A DNA stretch of 53,352 nucleotides from Paraburkholderia translucens (GTDB taxonomy: Bacteria > Pseudomonadota > Gammaproteobacteria > Burkholderiales > Burkholderiaceae): contig NZ_JAJITC010000023.1 in assembly GCF_020881035.1 (NCBI RefSeq), positions 1 through 53,352 of the forward strand. The letters are read 5' to 3'. A model generated the notes under the pieces. It ran no database searches. It had not been told where the DNA came from and saw only the letters and a list, made by a program, of their open reading frames with translations. The position numbers were made by a program, and so were the translations under genes. Shown here piece after piece: positions 1 to 9,137 of this stretch (position 1 is its first letter; each line of letters begins with the position of its first letter).

Positions 1-1185
1 GCGATCCAGGGTCCGGTGGGCAATGGCGAGAGCACGGACGACACGCAGCCGACGCTGGTGGGCAAGGGTGAGCCGGGCGACACGATCGTCGTGATCGACA
101 ACGGCACGCCGATTGGCGAGGCTGAGGTCGACGAGGAGGGCAACTGGAGCTTCACGCCGGAGACGCCGCTGGAAGAAGGCGAGCATGAGTTCACGCTGGT
201 GGAGCGCGATCCTGCGGGCAACGAAAGCGATCCGTCGGATCCGTGGACGGTGATCGTGGACACAACCCCGTCAACACCGGTCATCACGATGGTGATTGAC
301 GACGTGGGTCTGATCCAGGGTCCAATCGAAAACGGTGGCACGACCGACGACAACAGGCCGACGCTGGTGGGCAAGGGTGAGCCGAACAAAATGGTGGTAA
401 TCGGTGACCACGACGTCGTCGTCGCTATGGTTTGGACGGACGAGAACGGCGACTGGACGTGGACGTCGTCGAAAGAGCTGACCGATGGCTTGCATGAATT
501 CACTGTGTGGTACGTCGGAACAACGGTCGATGAAACGTCGGACCCCTGGGTGATCACAGTGGATGCTGGCGTGCCAGCACCGGTCATCACTACGGTGATC
601 GACGATGTGGGTCCGATCCAGGGGCCGGTGGGCGATGGCGGGGTAACTGACGATGCGCGGCCGACCGTTCGGGGTACGGCTGAGGTGGGCTCGACTGTGT
701 CGGTGTACGACAACGGCCGTCTGATTGGTACGGCGGTGGCGGACAGCAACGGTCAGTGGAGCTTTACGGCGTCAACCGACCTGGCTGACGGATTGCACAG
801 CCTCACGGCGACTGCGACGAACCCGGCGACGGGCAACGTCAGCCCGTCGTCGGACTCCTGGGCAATCACAGTGGATACTGGCGTGGCAGCACCGGTCATC
901 ACTACGGTGATTGACGATGTTGGCCTGATCCAGGGTCCAGTGAACGATGGCGGGGTAACGGACGATGCGCGGCCGACCGTTCGGGGTACGGCTGAGGCGG
1001 GCTCGACTGTGTCGGTGTACGACAACGGCCGTCTGATTGGTACGGCGGTGGCGGACAGCAACGGTCAGTGGAGCTTTACGCCGTCAACCAACCTGGCTGA
1101 CGGATCGCACAGCCTCACGGCGACCGCGACGAATCCGGCAACGGGCAACGTTAGCCCATCGTCGGACTCTTGGGCCGTGACCGTC
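1..1185 (+). repeat. Tandem ~303-312 bp repeats encoding Ig-like modules
   Basis: The phrase gatccagg recurs at about 3, 312, 615 and 927, giving periods of 309, 303 and 312 bp. The third and fourth units are almost identical at DNA level: about 120 bp from 652 and from 963 differ by very few bases. This points to recent duplication or gene conversion. Repeats upstream of the window are expected. Confidence 0.9.
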
Positions 1186-2301
1186 GATACGGTGGCGCCA
1201 AGTGCTCAGGCGACCTTCGATCGAATGGGCAAAGACGCGGGCATATGGCCGTGGGACTTCATTACCAATGATGGTTCGGCGGGGCGCCTTATCTATGGCG
1301 CATTGACCGCAAAACTCGCCGCAAACGAGAAGGTTCAGGTGTCAGTTGACGGTGGAAAGACCTGGCAGGACGCGCTGACCGATAACGCGGGACACTGGGC
1401 ATTCCAGGACAACACGTCGCATTACGCCTCCTGGACGATCCAGACGCGCGTGGTCGATGCGGCAGGCAATTGCGGCAAAGTGGTGTCGCAAAACGTAACG
1501 CTCGATACGACTGCCCCGGCAGCGGTCAGTTCGGCCACGTATAGCAATGGGGCGTTTTACGTTCAACTGCCTGGAGGCCTTGTGAATGGCGATTCCGTTG
1601 TCGTGGTAGTGGGCAATGCAACCCTTTATCATTATTTGACTGCTGGCGAGATCAGCTCGGGGAGCATGGTATTCACTGTCAACCAGAGCGAGATCGATGC
1701 GATTAAATCAGGTGCCAGTTGGGGGATTCAGATTATGGATACGGCTGGCAATGCCTCTGGTTGGTACGGTCACGTAGGGGCTCCGTTGCAAATCAACGTA
1801 GATGGACATGCAGCGCTATACGTCGGCACCGACAACAACGACGTCTTCACGATAAGCGACACGAAGGCAATCGGCGAAGTGGAGCAGCAGCGAGACATAC
1901 TCCAGGGCGGAGGCGGTATCGACACGCTGAAGTTGACCGGTGCAGGGCAAAATCTGGACCTTGGAGACACCCCTCACTTGACGCTCAATTCGATCGAAGT
2001 GCTCGACATCACCGGTACGGGCAATAACACGCTCAAGCTTTCGCTGGCCGATGTGCTTAACCTGGGCGGGCAGGACCTGTTCGTTGCCGACGGCCGCACG
2101 CAGGTGATGGTGAAGGGCAATGCGGGCGACAAGGTCGAGCTGTCCGACTTGCTGCCGAACGGAGGCGATGTTGGCGACTGGGTGCAACAGTCTGGCACCA
2201 CGACTGTGAGCGGGGTCGCGTATGACGTCTTCTACCACTCGGGTCTGAACGCCGAACTGCTGGTACAGCATGGTGTCGACACAACGTTGCTGAACCACTG
2301 A
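1..2301 (+). CDS. Giant Ig-like-repeat surface adhesin, C-terminal part (5' end outside window)
   Basis: The frame is open from base 1, so this is the end of a much larger protein. It shows about four tandem Ig-like (Big/BapA-type) modules of roughly 101-104 residues. Each carries a variant of the phrase VIDDVG.IQGPV..GG.TDD.RPT and ends near an ITVDT motif. These are followed by two diverged modules. The last ~160 residues (from about base 1800) have the GTDNNDVFTI / DILQGGGGIDTLKL / NSIEVLDITG pattern typical of C-terminal targeting regions of type I-secreted adhesins. The inferred role is surface attachment or biofilm formation, with export by the TolC/ABC/HlyD genes at 12.7-21.0 kb. No enzymatic domain is visible. 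A GC-rich hairpin and an OmpA-family gene follow directly. Confidence 0.9.
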   Translation, partial: AIQGPVGNGESTDDTQPTLVGKGEPGDTIVVIDNGTPIGEAEVDEEGNWSFTPETPLEEGEHEFTLVERDPAGNESDPSDPWTVIVDTTPSTPVITMVIDDVGLIQGPIENGGTTDDNRPTLVGKGEPNKMVVIGDHDVVVAMVWTDENGDWTWTSSKELTDGLHEFTVWYVGTTVDETSDPWVITVDAGVPAPVITTVIDDVGPIQGPVGDGGVTDDARPTVRGTAEVGSTVSVYDNGRLIGTAVADSNGQWSFTASTDLADGLHSLTATATNPATGNVSPSSDSWAITVDTGVAAPVITTVIDDVGLIQGPVNDGGVTDDARPTVRGTAEAGSTVSVYDNGRLIGTAVADSNGQWSFTPSTNLADGSHSLTATATNPATGNVSPSSDSWAVTVDTVAPSAQATFDRMGKDAGIWPWDFITNDGSAGRLIYGALTAKLAANEKVQVSVDGGKTWQDALTDNAGHWAFQDNTSHYASWTIQTRVVDAAGNCGKVVSQNVTLDTTAPAAVSSATYSNGAFYVQLPGGLVNGDSVVVVVGNATLYHYLTAGEISSGSMVFTVNQSEIDAIKSGASWGIQIMDTAGNASGWYGHVGAPLQINVDGHAALYVGTDNNDVFTISDTKAIGEVEQQRDILQGGGGIDTLKLTGAGQNLDLGDTPHLTLNSIEVLDITGTGNNTLKLSLADVLNLGGQDLFVADGRTQVMVKGNAGDKVELSDLLPNGGDVGDWVQQSGTTTVSGVAYDVFYHSGLNAELLVQHGVDTTLLNH

Positions 2302-2308
2302 CCTCTGG

Positions 2309-2343
2309 ATGGTCCGCGACGCATGACCAGCGTCGCGGACCCC
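2309..2343 (+). terminator. Strong hairpin after the adhesin gene
   Basis: The arms ggtccgcgacgc (2311-2322) and gcgtcgcggacc (2330-2341) pair perfectly across 12 bp with a 7-base loop, directly after the adhesin stop. There is no T-run, so it may be a weak or Rho-assisted terminator, or an RNA-stabilising structure between the adhesin and the ompA-like gene. Confidence 0.5.
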
Positions 2344-2418
2344 GGAATTTCAACCTAACCATTAAACTTGTCCCCCGGACGATAACTAGCTGTTCGGGGA
2401 CCGTCTGGATGATTTACC

Positions 2419-3441
2419 ATGACTTTCAATCAAACCCTCAAGCGTGCGCTCGCGGGCGCATTGCTCGTGACTGCAGGCGTCTTGCCCGCCGTCGCACAAC
2501 AAACTTCTTCTAACCAGCAACCGCCGGCTGCCGTGGCGGCCGCACCCGCTGCTGCGCCGATGGCCGGTGCTGGTACACAGCCCGGCAAGGTATTCGGCCA
2601 GACGTACGCGCCCGTCGGACAGGTCGGCCCGCAGCAGGCGCAGGTCGTCTACTACCGTGACACATCCGCTGGCGCGGGCCGGTCGGCTGCCGCTGGTGTC
2701 TATGTTGATGGCGACCTGCAGACCGCGTTGCTGCCCAACGGCTACAGCATCTTCTGCGTGAAGCCCGGTGAACACACGCTCGGCGCGCACATCCACGATG
2801 CACCGCTGTACAAAGGCAAGACCACCGGTGGCTCCCGCGCTGAACTGAAGGGCGGCATGACCTACTTCATGAAGGTCGCTCCGGCTGGCAGCAATGGTGT
2901 ACCGGTGACGGTGCCGCGCAACGAAGCCGAAGCCCAGTTGCAGGGCATGCGCGCGCAAATGCACGTGCTCTCCCGCGCGTCTGCAGTTCAGGTGTGCGAC
3001 TATCCGTCAGTCCCCCTGGTACAACCTGCCGCGGCTGCACGCTCTGCCGTGATTAAAAACTACACGCTCAAGGGCGACACACTGTTCGCCTTCGGAAAGT
3101 CTGGCGGTCGGGACATCACTGGCGAAGGGCGGGCGGAGATTTCGCGTCTTGCCGAGCAGATTCTCGCGGACAACGCATCGCTGGAAGCCGTCACGGTGAT
3201 TGGTCACGCAGACCTGATCGGCTCGGACGCAGCGGCGCAGAAACTCGGCGAGCAGCGTGCGATGACAGTTCGCCGGATGCTGATTGAACACGGCATCCCG
3301 ACGTTGAAGATTACAGCTGAAAGTGCGGGCAATTCCGATCCTGTAGTGACGGAATGCAGCGGTACGAGGCAGCAGAAGATTGACTGCAACGCGCCCAACC
3401 GCCGCGTGGTGGTACGTGTGAACATGTCCCATCCGACCTGA
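2419..3441 (+). CDS. OmpA-family outer-membrane protein
   Basis: This is a 340-residue protein. Residues 1-26 form a Sec signal peptide ending in AVA before QQ. The middle ~190 residues are Ala/Gly/Pro-rich followed by a compact domain. Residues ~215-338 are an OmpA-like peptidoglycan-binding domain: it has GHADLIGSD with the conserved Asp, then EQRAMTVRRML with the conserved Arg, and CNAPNRRVVVRV near the end. Family knowledge says this domain binds meso-diaminopimelate in the cell wall. It lies 117 bp after the adhesin on the same strand, so it may anchor or assist the adhesin. The start has a weak GGATG ribosome site. OmpA-like genes commonly accompany large type I-secreted adhesins; the partnership here is inferred from position. 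Confidence 0.85.
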   Translation: MTFNQTLKRALAGALLVTAGVLPAVAQQTSSNQQPPAAVAAAPAAAPMAGAGTQPGKVFGQTYAPVGQVGPQQAQVVYYRDTSAGAGRSAAAGVYVDGDLQTALLPNGYSIFCVKPGEHTLGAHIHDAPLYKGKTTGGSRAELKGGMTYFMKVAPAGSNGVPVTVPRNEAEAQLQGMRAQMHVLSRASAVQVCDYPSVPLVQPAAAARSAVIKNYTLKGDTLFAFGKSGGRDITGEGRAEISRLAEQILADNASLEAVTVIGHADLIGSDAAAQKLGEQRAMTVRRMLIEHGIPTLKITAESAGNSDPVVTECSGTRQQKIDCNAPNRRVVVRVNMSHPT

Positions 3442-4032
3442 TGGCACGGCGGGCACAGGCTCATGTGGCGAGCGACCTTCCTCATTTGGTGAGGTCGCGT
3501 TCCCGCCAAGCAGCTGTTACGAAATGAATCAAAACCGCTTTGCGGCGCGTCGCGTACGTAGCGAACTTTCAGGCGTCGAAACGCGCGAAGCGATGCAATC
3601 GAACGTTCGAGGGACCAGCTTTGGTAGATGCGTTTCCACGCGTGTTCCTTCTGCCATGTGGCGACCCGTCTGCAGTAAGCGGTTCTGTAACCGTATCCCC
3701 CTCTCTGGGGGGTGCAGATTTCACGCAATACCTGAGCGCAGTCCGAACATGATGCCCGCGGAACGGGGCGGTCGGATGTCGGCTTGCGCTCCCCATACTG
3801 TCGATTGCGCAGTGTTCGTGCAGGCAGCGGTAGTTCGAGGAGTGGCCTCGGATCGTCTATGAGTTCTTTAGGCGTCAGTTTCCTGTTGGGCGAGACATGA
3901 CAGGAAGCTGACGCCAGCAGGTCAGAAAAGTTAGCGGTCCGAAAGCGCAATTTTTCAACGTCTTCTTATCGTTAGTCTGTCTTTTGCCACAGACAAAACG
4001 AAACGACGAGGGCCTCAAGTACGGAGTAGAGA
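3442..4032. other. Intergenic stretch of ~590 bp with inverted repeats, no convincing gene
   Basis: Open frames on both strands here lack recognisable domains and ribosome sites. A short hairpin (gcgacct / aggtcgc) lies at about 3472-3498, shortly after the ompA-like stop. A much stronger inverted repeat lies at 3871-3915 and is listed separately. Confidence 0.6.
3871..3915. repeat. 16-bp inverted repeat with 13-base loop
   Basis: ggcgtcagtttcctgt (3871-3886) pairs with acaggaagctgacgcc (3900-3915) with one mismatch, which would be a G-U pair in RNA. There is no T-run. It lies 118 bp before the small ORF at 4033. It could be a regulatory hairpin, an operator, or the remains of a mobile-element end. 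Confidence 0.7.
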
Positions 4033-4248
4033 ATGCCCAGACAACCGGCAATTCCTGCAATCAATGTATTGCTTGCTTATGCAGCATTGCAAGACAGTGA
4101 TCAGGAGTTCTTCAACAGAATGCTCAACGAGTTCACCTTTGCATCCCGGGTGCGCAAACGGGAGTTTATCGAGCAGTGGCGACGGGAGCTCGTGTCCGCG
4201 GGCGAAAAACCGATAGCGCCGATACACGACGCCCCCTCCGGAAGGTGA
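4033..4248 (+). CDS. Small hypothetical protein, 71 residues
   Basis: I do not recognise this protein. It is 71 residues long, with a hydrophobic helix-prone N-terminal part (INVLLAYAALQ) followed by a charged helix-prone stretch (RVRKREFIEQWRREL). There is no signal peptide. A good ribosome site (GGAG, 6 bases before the ATG) supports translation. It precedes the MurF-fusion gene by 185 bp on the same strand. That spacer is AT-rich around 4310-4330 and includes a possible -10 element, TATACT, at 4317. It may be the first gene of that cluster, but the evidence is positional only. Confidence 0.5.
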   Translation: MPRQPAIPAINVLLAYAALQDSDQEFFNRMLNEFTFASRVRKREFIEQWRRELVSAGEKPIAPIHDAPSGR

Positions 4249-4433
4249 GATTTCAGGGGCTCAGTTTTTTCGATTGCAGGCTCGAACCCCTGCAAAAGAA
4301 TCGTTCACCAAATGTATATACTGAATTAGTCAATCGTCGTCGGTCAGATTTCATTGTCCGCTCCCCGACGAAGCGCTGTCGTCAGGTATCGGGCCGTAGA
4401 CGCATTGCCCCCCTCTTAGCCGAGAGTAAAACC

Positions 4434-7400
4434 ATGTTGCCCACCGCGTTCACTTCGACAGATTCTCCTGCCCTGTTTGCACGACTGCGCTCTGCCGTTG
4501 AACCGCAGGTCGATCGCCTGGCAGCGCCCTGGCCGTCCTTTGTCCTGTTCTTTTCATGGAGCGACGGGCAGCGGCGAGCCGACGTCGTGAGCACAACGGC
4601 CCCGACATTTGACGAGGCGTGGACCCTCGGCATGGAGCGGGCCGCGCAGGCTGTCGGCACGACCGGGGTGACCGTCCAGTGGCTTCGGGTGGACTGGGTC
4701 GAAAACGTTGAGGGTACGACATGGAGAGCACTGCGGGAGCGCCTCGAACAGACCAAACGCAACTACTTTCGCAGCGGCCTGTCGCTGGACAGCAGTTTCA
4801 CGCACGCTTTCCTCGAGACTGAACTGAATGCCAACGCCATGCTGTATGGTGGCGCGGCCCATGCGCATGCCGTTGTCAACATGAAGAACTTCGAACGGTA
4901 TGCCGCCAACCGGCACAAACTTGCCAACGTGGATTTCGCAGACGCGCGGGATGTGTATGTGTTCTCGTCCCGGGGGGCGTTCACGAGTCGGCAATCGCAG
5001 GAAGTACATCTTTTGCATGGAACGGGTCCGAATGCGGGGCGCCGTGTCATGGAACATCTCGAGCCGGCAGACGTCAGGGAGCTCGTCGCATCCGGAAGCC
5101 GCTATCTAGCCGGACAGGTACAGCAAGACGGACGCTTTCATTATGGTTGGCACCCCTGCTTCGATCGCGCCATTGGGACTTACAACACGCTGCGCCATGC
5201 AAGTTCGGTCTACGCAATGCTAGAGGCTTGGGAAGTGACCCGGGATAGCGACCTCAAGATAGCAATCGATGCAGCTCTGCATTATCTCGTCAACGAACTC
5301 ATCATGCCGGTGAAATTGCCCTCCGGCGCCCGGGCCGCGTTTCTTGTTGACGCCAAGGCCGAAATTAAACTGGGTGGAAACGGCGTGTGCCTTCTGGCGC
5401 TGGTCAAATATAGCGAACTGACCGGCTCGCGCGAATATATGGATCTGCTTGAGCAACTCGCGACAGGCATCCTTTTCATGCAGGATGCGGACACCGGCAA
5501 GTTCAGTCACGTACTGAACTATCCGGATCTGTCGGTGAAACAGGCGTTCCGGATCATTTATTACGACGGGGAAGCGGCCTTCGGCCTGATGCGCCTTTAT
5601 GGCCTGACTAACGATGCGAGGTGGCTCGCAGCAGTAGAAAAGGCGTTCGGCTTTTTCATCGAGGCGAACCACTGGAAGGCGCATGATCACTGGCTTAGCT
5701 ATTGCGTGAACGAACTGACTCGTCACAGACCACTGGAGGCGTATTACAAGTTCGGAATTCAGAATTTCGCCGGCTATCTCGATTTCGTGATCGGCAGAAT
5801 CACCACGTTTCCGACCCTGCTTGAACTGATGACCGCTGCCGAGCAGATGATCGGTCGTCTGCGGCAGCAGCCCGAATTGGAACACCTCCTTGCCGGGGTC
5901 GATCTGGATAAATTTTTCCAGGCACTGCATGCGCGGGCACAGCGCCTTCTGAATGGCTATTTCTGGCCGGAACTCGCCATGTACTTCGCCAATCCGGGCA
6001 GAATCACAGGAAGCTTCTTCATCCGTCATCACGCCTTCCGGATTCGTATCGACGACGTTGAGCACTATCTGTCCGGCTTTGTCGCCTATTTGAACTATCT
6101 GAATAAGCAGCAACAGCCGGCGTCCTCCGCGGCCGGGCGGGAATGGAACGCCTCGGTGATCAGGTCAGTCACGCAGGGGACATGGCTTACTGCGCCGTCA
6201 CCGGGGTGGACCGCGAGCGGCCTTTGCATTTACGCGCCTGCCATGCAGGCCGGAAACGTCGTGGTGGCCCGAGTACGCGAGGCTGACCGCGGGATTCCTG
6301 TTTCCGTCATTCGACAGATGCTCACGCGCCCGGTGGGTGTTATCGCGAGCGATCCCGATGTGCAGGCTCAGCTTAAGGATTTGCCTGTACTGCATGTCGC
6401 AGATACGGGGGAGGCAATTCTTGCGATGGGCACCTACGCACGCCAGCAGATGAGCGGTACCGTTTTGGCGGTGACCGGAAGCGCAGGGAAGACTACGCTC
6501 GTGGCCATGCTGGCTGATACCCTCAATGCTTACGGCCAGACGGCGGCGAGTGCGTTCAACGCAAACCTTCCCCACGGTTTGAGCTGGAACCTTGCGTCGA
6601 TCACGTGGGATACCCCTCACGTCGTCCTGGAAGTTGCCGTGGGCAACATGAAGAAGAGCGCGCTCATTGCTCGACCGGACATCAGCATTTTCACCAACAT
6701 CCAGCCAGCGCACCTCGGCAAAAGCAGCACAATCACCGACATTGCCCGGACCAAGAGCATGATCTTTCTTGGCATGTCTGCGGGGAGTACCGTGATACTC
6801 AATCGCGACATGCTGGAATGGGACACTGTCTTTCACGCGGCCATGGAGCGGGATCTGAAAATTGTTACTTATGGCACGACTGCCGAGTGCGATTTGCAAC
6901 TCGTGAGGCATGACGCGGCGCAACAATCGGCTACTGTCCGCATCAGAGGGCGCGATGTCACCTACGCGATTGGGGCTGCTGGCTTGCACATGGCGCTGAA
7001 CAGCGTGGCCGTCCTCGCTGCGGTTTTGGCGCTCAACTATCCACTTGAGCCCGCGCTGGACCGGATCGCAAACTTCGCAGCCCTGTCCGGTCGGGGCGAG
7101 GAGCTTGAGCTGACGCTCGACGGCCGGCACCTGACCGTCGTTGACCATGCCTACAATGCCAATCCCGGTTCGATGCGGGCAGCCTTGGAACATTTGAGGG
7201 ACATGAAGTCCGCCGGCAGGCGGGTCGCTGTTCTAGGTGAGATGGCTGAACTCGGTCCCGAGGCGCCACTGCGTCACACTGAACTCGCTGCGGTGATTGA
7301 GCGTTGTGCAATCGATCGTGTTTATGTGATGGGCAAACTCTATACCGACTTCTGGGAGCGACTGCCCAATGCCTGCCGTGGACGTCACACCCATTCTCTG

Positions 7401-7532
7401 GATGAGTTGAAATCTGCACTTCACGAAGAGCTGGCCGACGAGGATGTGGTGTTGCTCAAGGGCTCCAACAGCACGGGCATACACCACATCGTGACGTGGA
7501 TGAAGGCATCTGCCCAGAAGCAGGCCGTCTGA
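4434..7532 (+). CDS. Fusion of helical-toroid-like domain with MurF-type Mur ligase
   Basis: The protein is about 1032 residues, more than twice the length of MurF (~450). Residues ~210-500 contain recurring helices with signatures such as QDGRF.Y, TYNTLRH and IIYYDGEAAFGLMRLY. These resemble (alpha/alpha)6-toroid proteins (AGE/epimerase or lanthionine-cyclase-like folds); that match is by eye. From ~570 onward it is a full MurF-like ligase. An N-terminal MurE/F-like segment is followed by a P-loop VTGSAGKTT at residue 680, then TNIQPAHLGKSSTITDIARTK with the lysine expected to be carbamylated. The C-terminal domain has DHAYNANPGSMRAAL, AVLGEMAELG and VVLLKGSNSTG. MurF adds a D-Ala-D-Ala dipeptide to a UDP-muramyl tripeptide; the true substrate here is unknown. 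An earlier in-frame ATG exists at 4176, but it overlaps the small ORF, and 4434 better matches a protein start. Confidence 0.85.
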   Translation: MLPTAFTSTDSPALFARLRSAVEPQVDRLAAPWPSFVLFFSWSDGQRRADVVSTTAPTFDEAWTLGMERAAQAVGTTGVTVQWLRVDWVENVEGTTWRALRERLEQTKRNYFRSGLSLDSSFTHAFLETELNANAMLYGGAAHAHAVVNMKNFERYAANRHKLANVDFADARDVYVFSSRGAFTSRQSQEVHLLHGTGPNAGRRVMEHLEPADVRELVASGSRYLAGQVQQDGRFHYGWHPCFDRAIGTYNTLRHASSVYAMLEAWEVTRDSDLKIAIDAALHYLVNELIMPVKLPSGARAAFLVDAKAEIKLGGNGVCLLALVKYSELTGSREYMDLLEQLATGILFMQDADTGKFSHVLNYPDLSVKQAFRIIYYDGEAAFGLMRLYGLTNDARWLAAVEKAFGFFIEANHWKAHDHWLSYCVNELTRHRPLEAYYKFGIQNFAGYLDFVIGRITTFPTLLELMTAAEQMIGRLRQQPELEHLLAGVDLDKFFQALHARAQRLLNGYFWPELAMYFANPGRITGSFFIRHHAFRIRIDDVEHYLSGFVAYLNYLNKQQQPASSAAGREWNASVIRSVTQGTWLTAPSPGWTASGLCIYAPAMQAGNVVVARVREADRGIPVSVIRQMLTRPVGVIASDPDVQAQLKDLPVLHVADTGEAILAMGTYARQQMSGTVLAVTGSAGKTTLVAMLADTLNAYGQTAASAFNANLPHGLSWNLASITWDTPHVVLEVAVGNMKKSALIARPDISIFTNIQPAHLGKSSTITDIARTKSMIFLGMSAGSTVILNRDMLEWDTVFHAAMERDLKIVTYGTTAECDLQLVRHDAAQQSATVRIRGRDVTYAIGAAGLHMALNSVAVLAAVLALNYPLEPALDRIANFAALSGRGEELELTLDGRHLTVVDHAYNANPGSMRAALEHLRDMKSAGRRVAVLGEMAELGPEAPLRHTELAAVIERCAIDRVYVMGKLYTDFWERLPNACRGRHTHSLDELKSALHEELADEDVVLLKGSNSTGIHHIVTWMKASAQKQAV

Positions 7533-7668
7533 CTTTCTTCATGCACGCGGGCAAAGCACCCCTATCACGCTTGACGCAATGACCCCCGGCGCGGGGTCGG
7601 TCGTGCGCGCGCATGGCGATCCTTTGATCAGCTGCGTTCGCCCTATACATTCTCACGGAATTTCACTC

Positions 7669-8736
7669 ATGCAATGGCCCGGTCGATATTTTCGACGTTT
7701 GTCGCACCTTCTACGCTGGAGACTCCGGCGTTTCCTATTCGTTGCCTTTGGCATTTGGGGCGTGACCGAACCCGCTCTGGGAGGACGGCCCGCACTGGGG
7801 CCGTTCGAGGATCCACGGCCCGGAGAGCTCCATACCCCCGTGGGAAGCGAGCCGTTCGACGTTATACAAGCCCTGAATGGCTCATTTAGCTCCCCGGAGC
7901 ACTGTGCACGAGTTCCCGATAGCCTCTGGGTCGAAGTCAACGGCAAGGGAGATTGCATCCGGTACTACACGCATGGACTTTCCGGAGGCGAGAATTCCAC
8001 AGTACTTGTTTATTTCAGCGGCGATGTCATGCTGAGAACGGCGAAGGGAGTGAGGTACATTGCGCAATCCTACCGGTCCGCATCACCTATGGAGATTGGT
8101 AAGGAGATGGCTGACTGGTCTGCTGATGCCGGCCTCCCTGCGGTCTATCTTGCGCGCCCGGGCATCTATGGCTCCTCTGGCGACCATAACCTGAGGCGCA
8201 CGCACCGCGAGATTGAATTGATGGAGCGCGCACTGACCATGCTCAAGGAGCGTTACAACATTAGATCATTCATCCTGACCGGACATTCCGCAGGAGGCCA
8301 GATCGTCGCCGCGCTGCTGAACAGACGCCAGGACATCGCGGCATCTGTGGTTTCTTCCGGCCTTGTTTCAGTGAAACAGGTCACGGCGTACTGGGAATCC
8401 AGACGGGAAATTCCCGGTCGACTTCTCTACGACGCGCAGAATTATTACGATCCTGTCGACGAAATCGGGCGTGTTCGTCGGGACCCGATTCCGGAGATCT
8501 ATCTGATTTCGGATCCGGAGGATCGTATCGTTCCTTTTTACAGTCAGTTGCACTACGTCCGCCGTCTGCGCGGCGCCGGCCTTAGACCGCATCATATCTA
8601 CGCCTATGCTCCCGGGCCGCAACGTCACCTGCTCGCCAGACACGCGAAACGCGCAGCGGCGCTGTTGGCCCAGAGAAAGTCCGCGGAGGAAATTCGCATG
8701 GCGCTTGCGAAACTGGACTTGCAGCAGGTTCGGTAG
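7669..8736 (+). CDS. Exported alpha/beta hydrolase
   Basis: The protein is 355 residues from the ATG at 7669. It has an Arg-rich N-terminus followed by a hydrophobic stretch (FLFVAFGIWGV), consistent with a signal peptide or anchor, so it probably acts in the periplasm. It shows the nucleophile elbow GHSAGG, a likely acid in SDPEDRIVPF, and a histidine near PQRHLLARH, giving an apparently complete Ser-Asp-His triad. The substrate is unknown: esterase or peptidase activity fits. It lies 136 bp after the MurF fusion and 401 bp before a D-Ala-D-Ala ligase gene, all on the same strand, so a role in processing a D-peptide or cell-wall product is a reasonable guess. A longer in-frame start at 7579 exists but would add residues in front of the apparent signal sequence. 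Confidence 0.8.
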   Translation: MQWPGRYFRRLSHLLRWRLRRFLFVAFGIWGVTEPALGGRPALGPFEDPRPGELHTPVGSEPFDVIQALNGSFSSPEHCARVPDSLWVEVNGKGDCIRYYTHGLSGGENSTVLVYFSGDVMLRTAKGVRYIAQSYRSASPMEIGKEMADWSADAGLPAVYLARPGIYGSSGDHNLRRTHREIELMERALTMLKERYNIRSFILTGHSAGGQIVAALLNRRQDIAASVVSSGLVSVKQVTAYWESRREIPGRLLYDAQNYYDPVDEIGRVRRDPIPEIYLISDPEDRIVPFYSQLHYVRRLRGAGLRPHHIYAYAPGPQRHLLARHAKRAAALLAQRKSAEEIRMALAKLDLQQVR

Positions 8737-9137
8737 ATCGTCGGGCAGGTGCGAATTCCAGTGAAACACTGTCCGCAATAGTCGTAGTGCGGGGCGTTGC
8801 CCCAGGAAATTGAGCCGCAAGCTTTCTTTGATGCGGGCATCTTGGCCGTGACGCCCACGCCAAGATCTCTGCGGATTGCTAATGGCTACTCTCAGGCTTT
8901 TTTCGTAGACTAGTTCAATGGTGGGCGACTTGCTGCTCGTTGCCTGCCGGGCTTCGATTAGCCTGATTTCCGGCTGGACGTGACCGTGTCAATTCTCGAC
9001 GCGACTGCCGACAGTTCGGGACAGAACCTGTGCGGGGGACGCGCGCGGTAGTGGTGCGCGCTCGCAGCGAGGTGATCGCGATGAGCGTGGTTTTCGCAGA
9101 GGCGGCTTGGGTGCCTCGCGCAGAAACAGGGGGGAGT
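8737..9137. other. Intergenic ~400 bp before the ddl paralogue
   Basis: No gene is supported here. An inverted repeat, catcttggc / gccaagatc, lies at about 8849-8877. The spacing suggests the ddl gene may have its own promoter rather than depending only on read-through. Confidence 0.5.

Noticed and set aside
4276..4305. tRNA T-arm-like hairpin (gcagg / cctgc around a ctcgaacc loop)
   Set aside because: The loop is eight bases and no acceptor stem, D-arm or anticodon arm accompanies it; not a tRNA gene or clear fragment.
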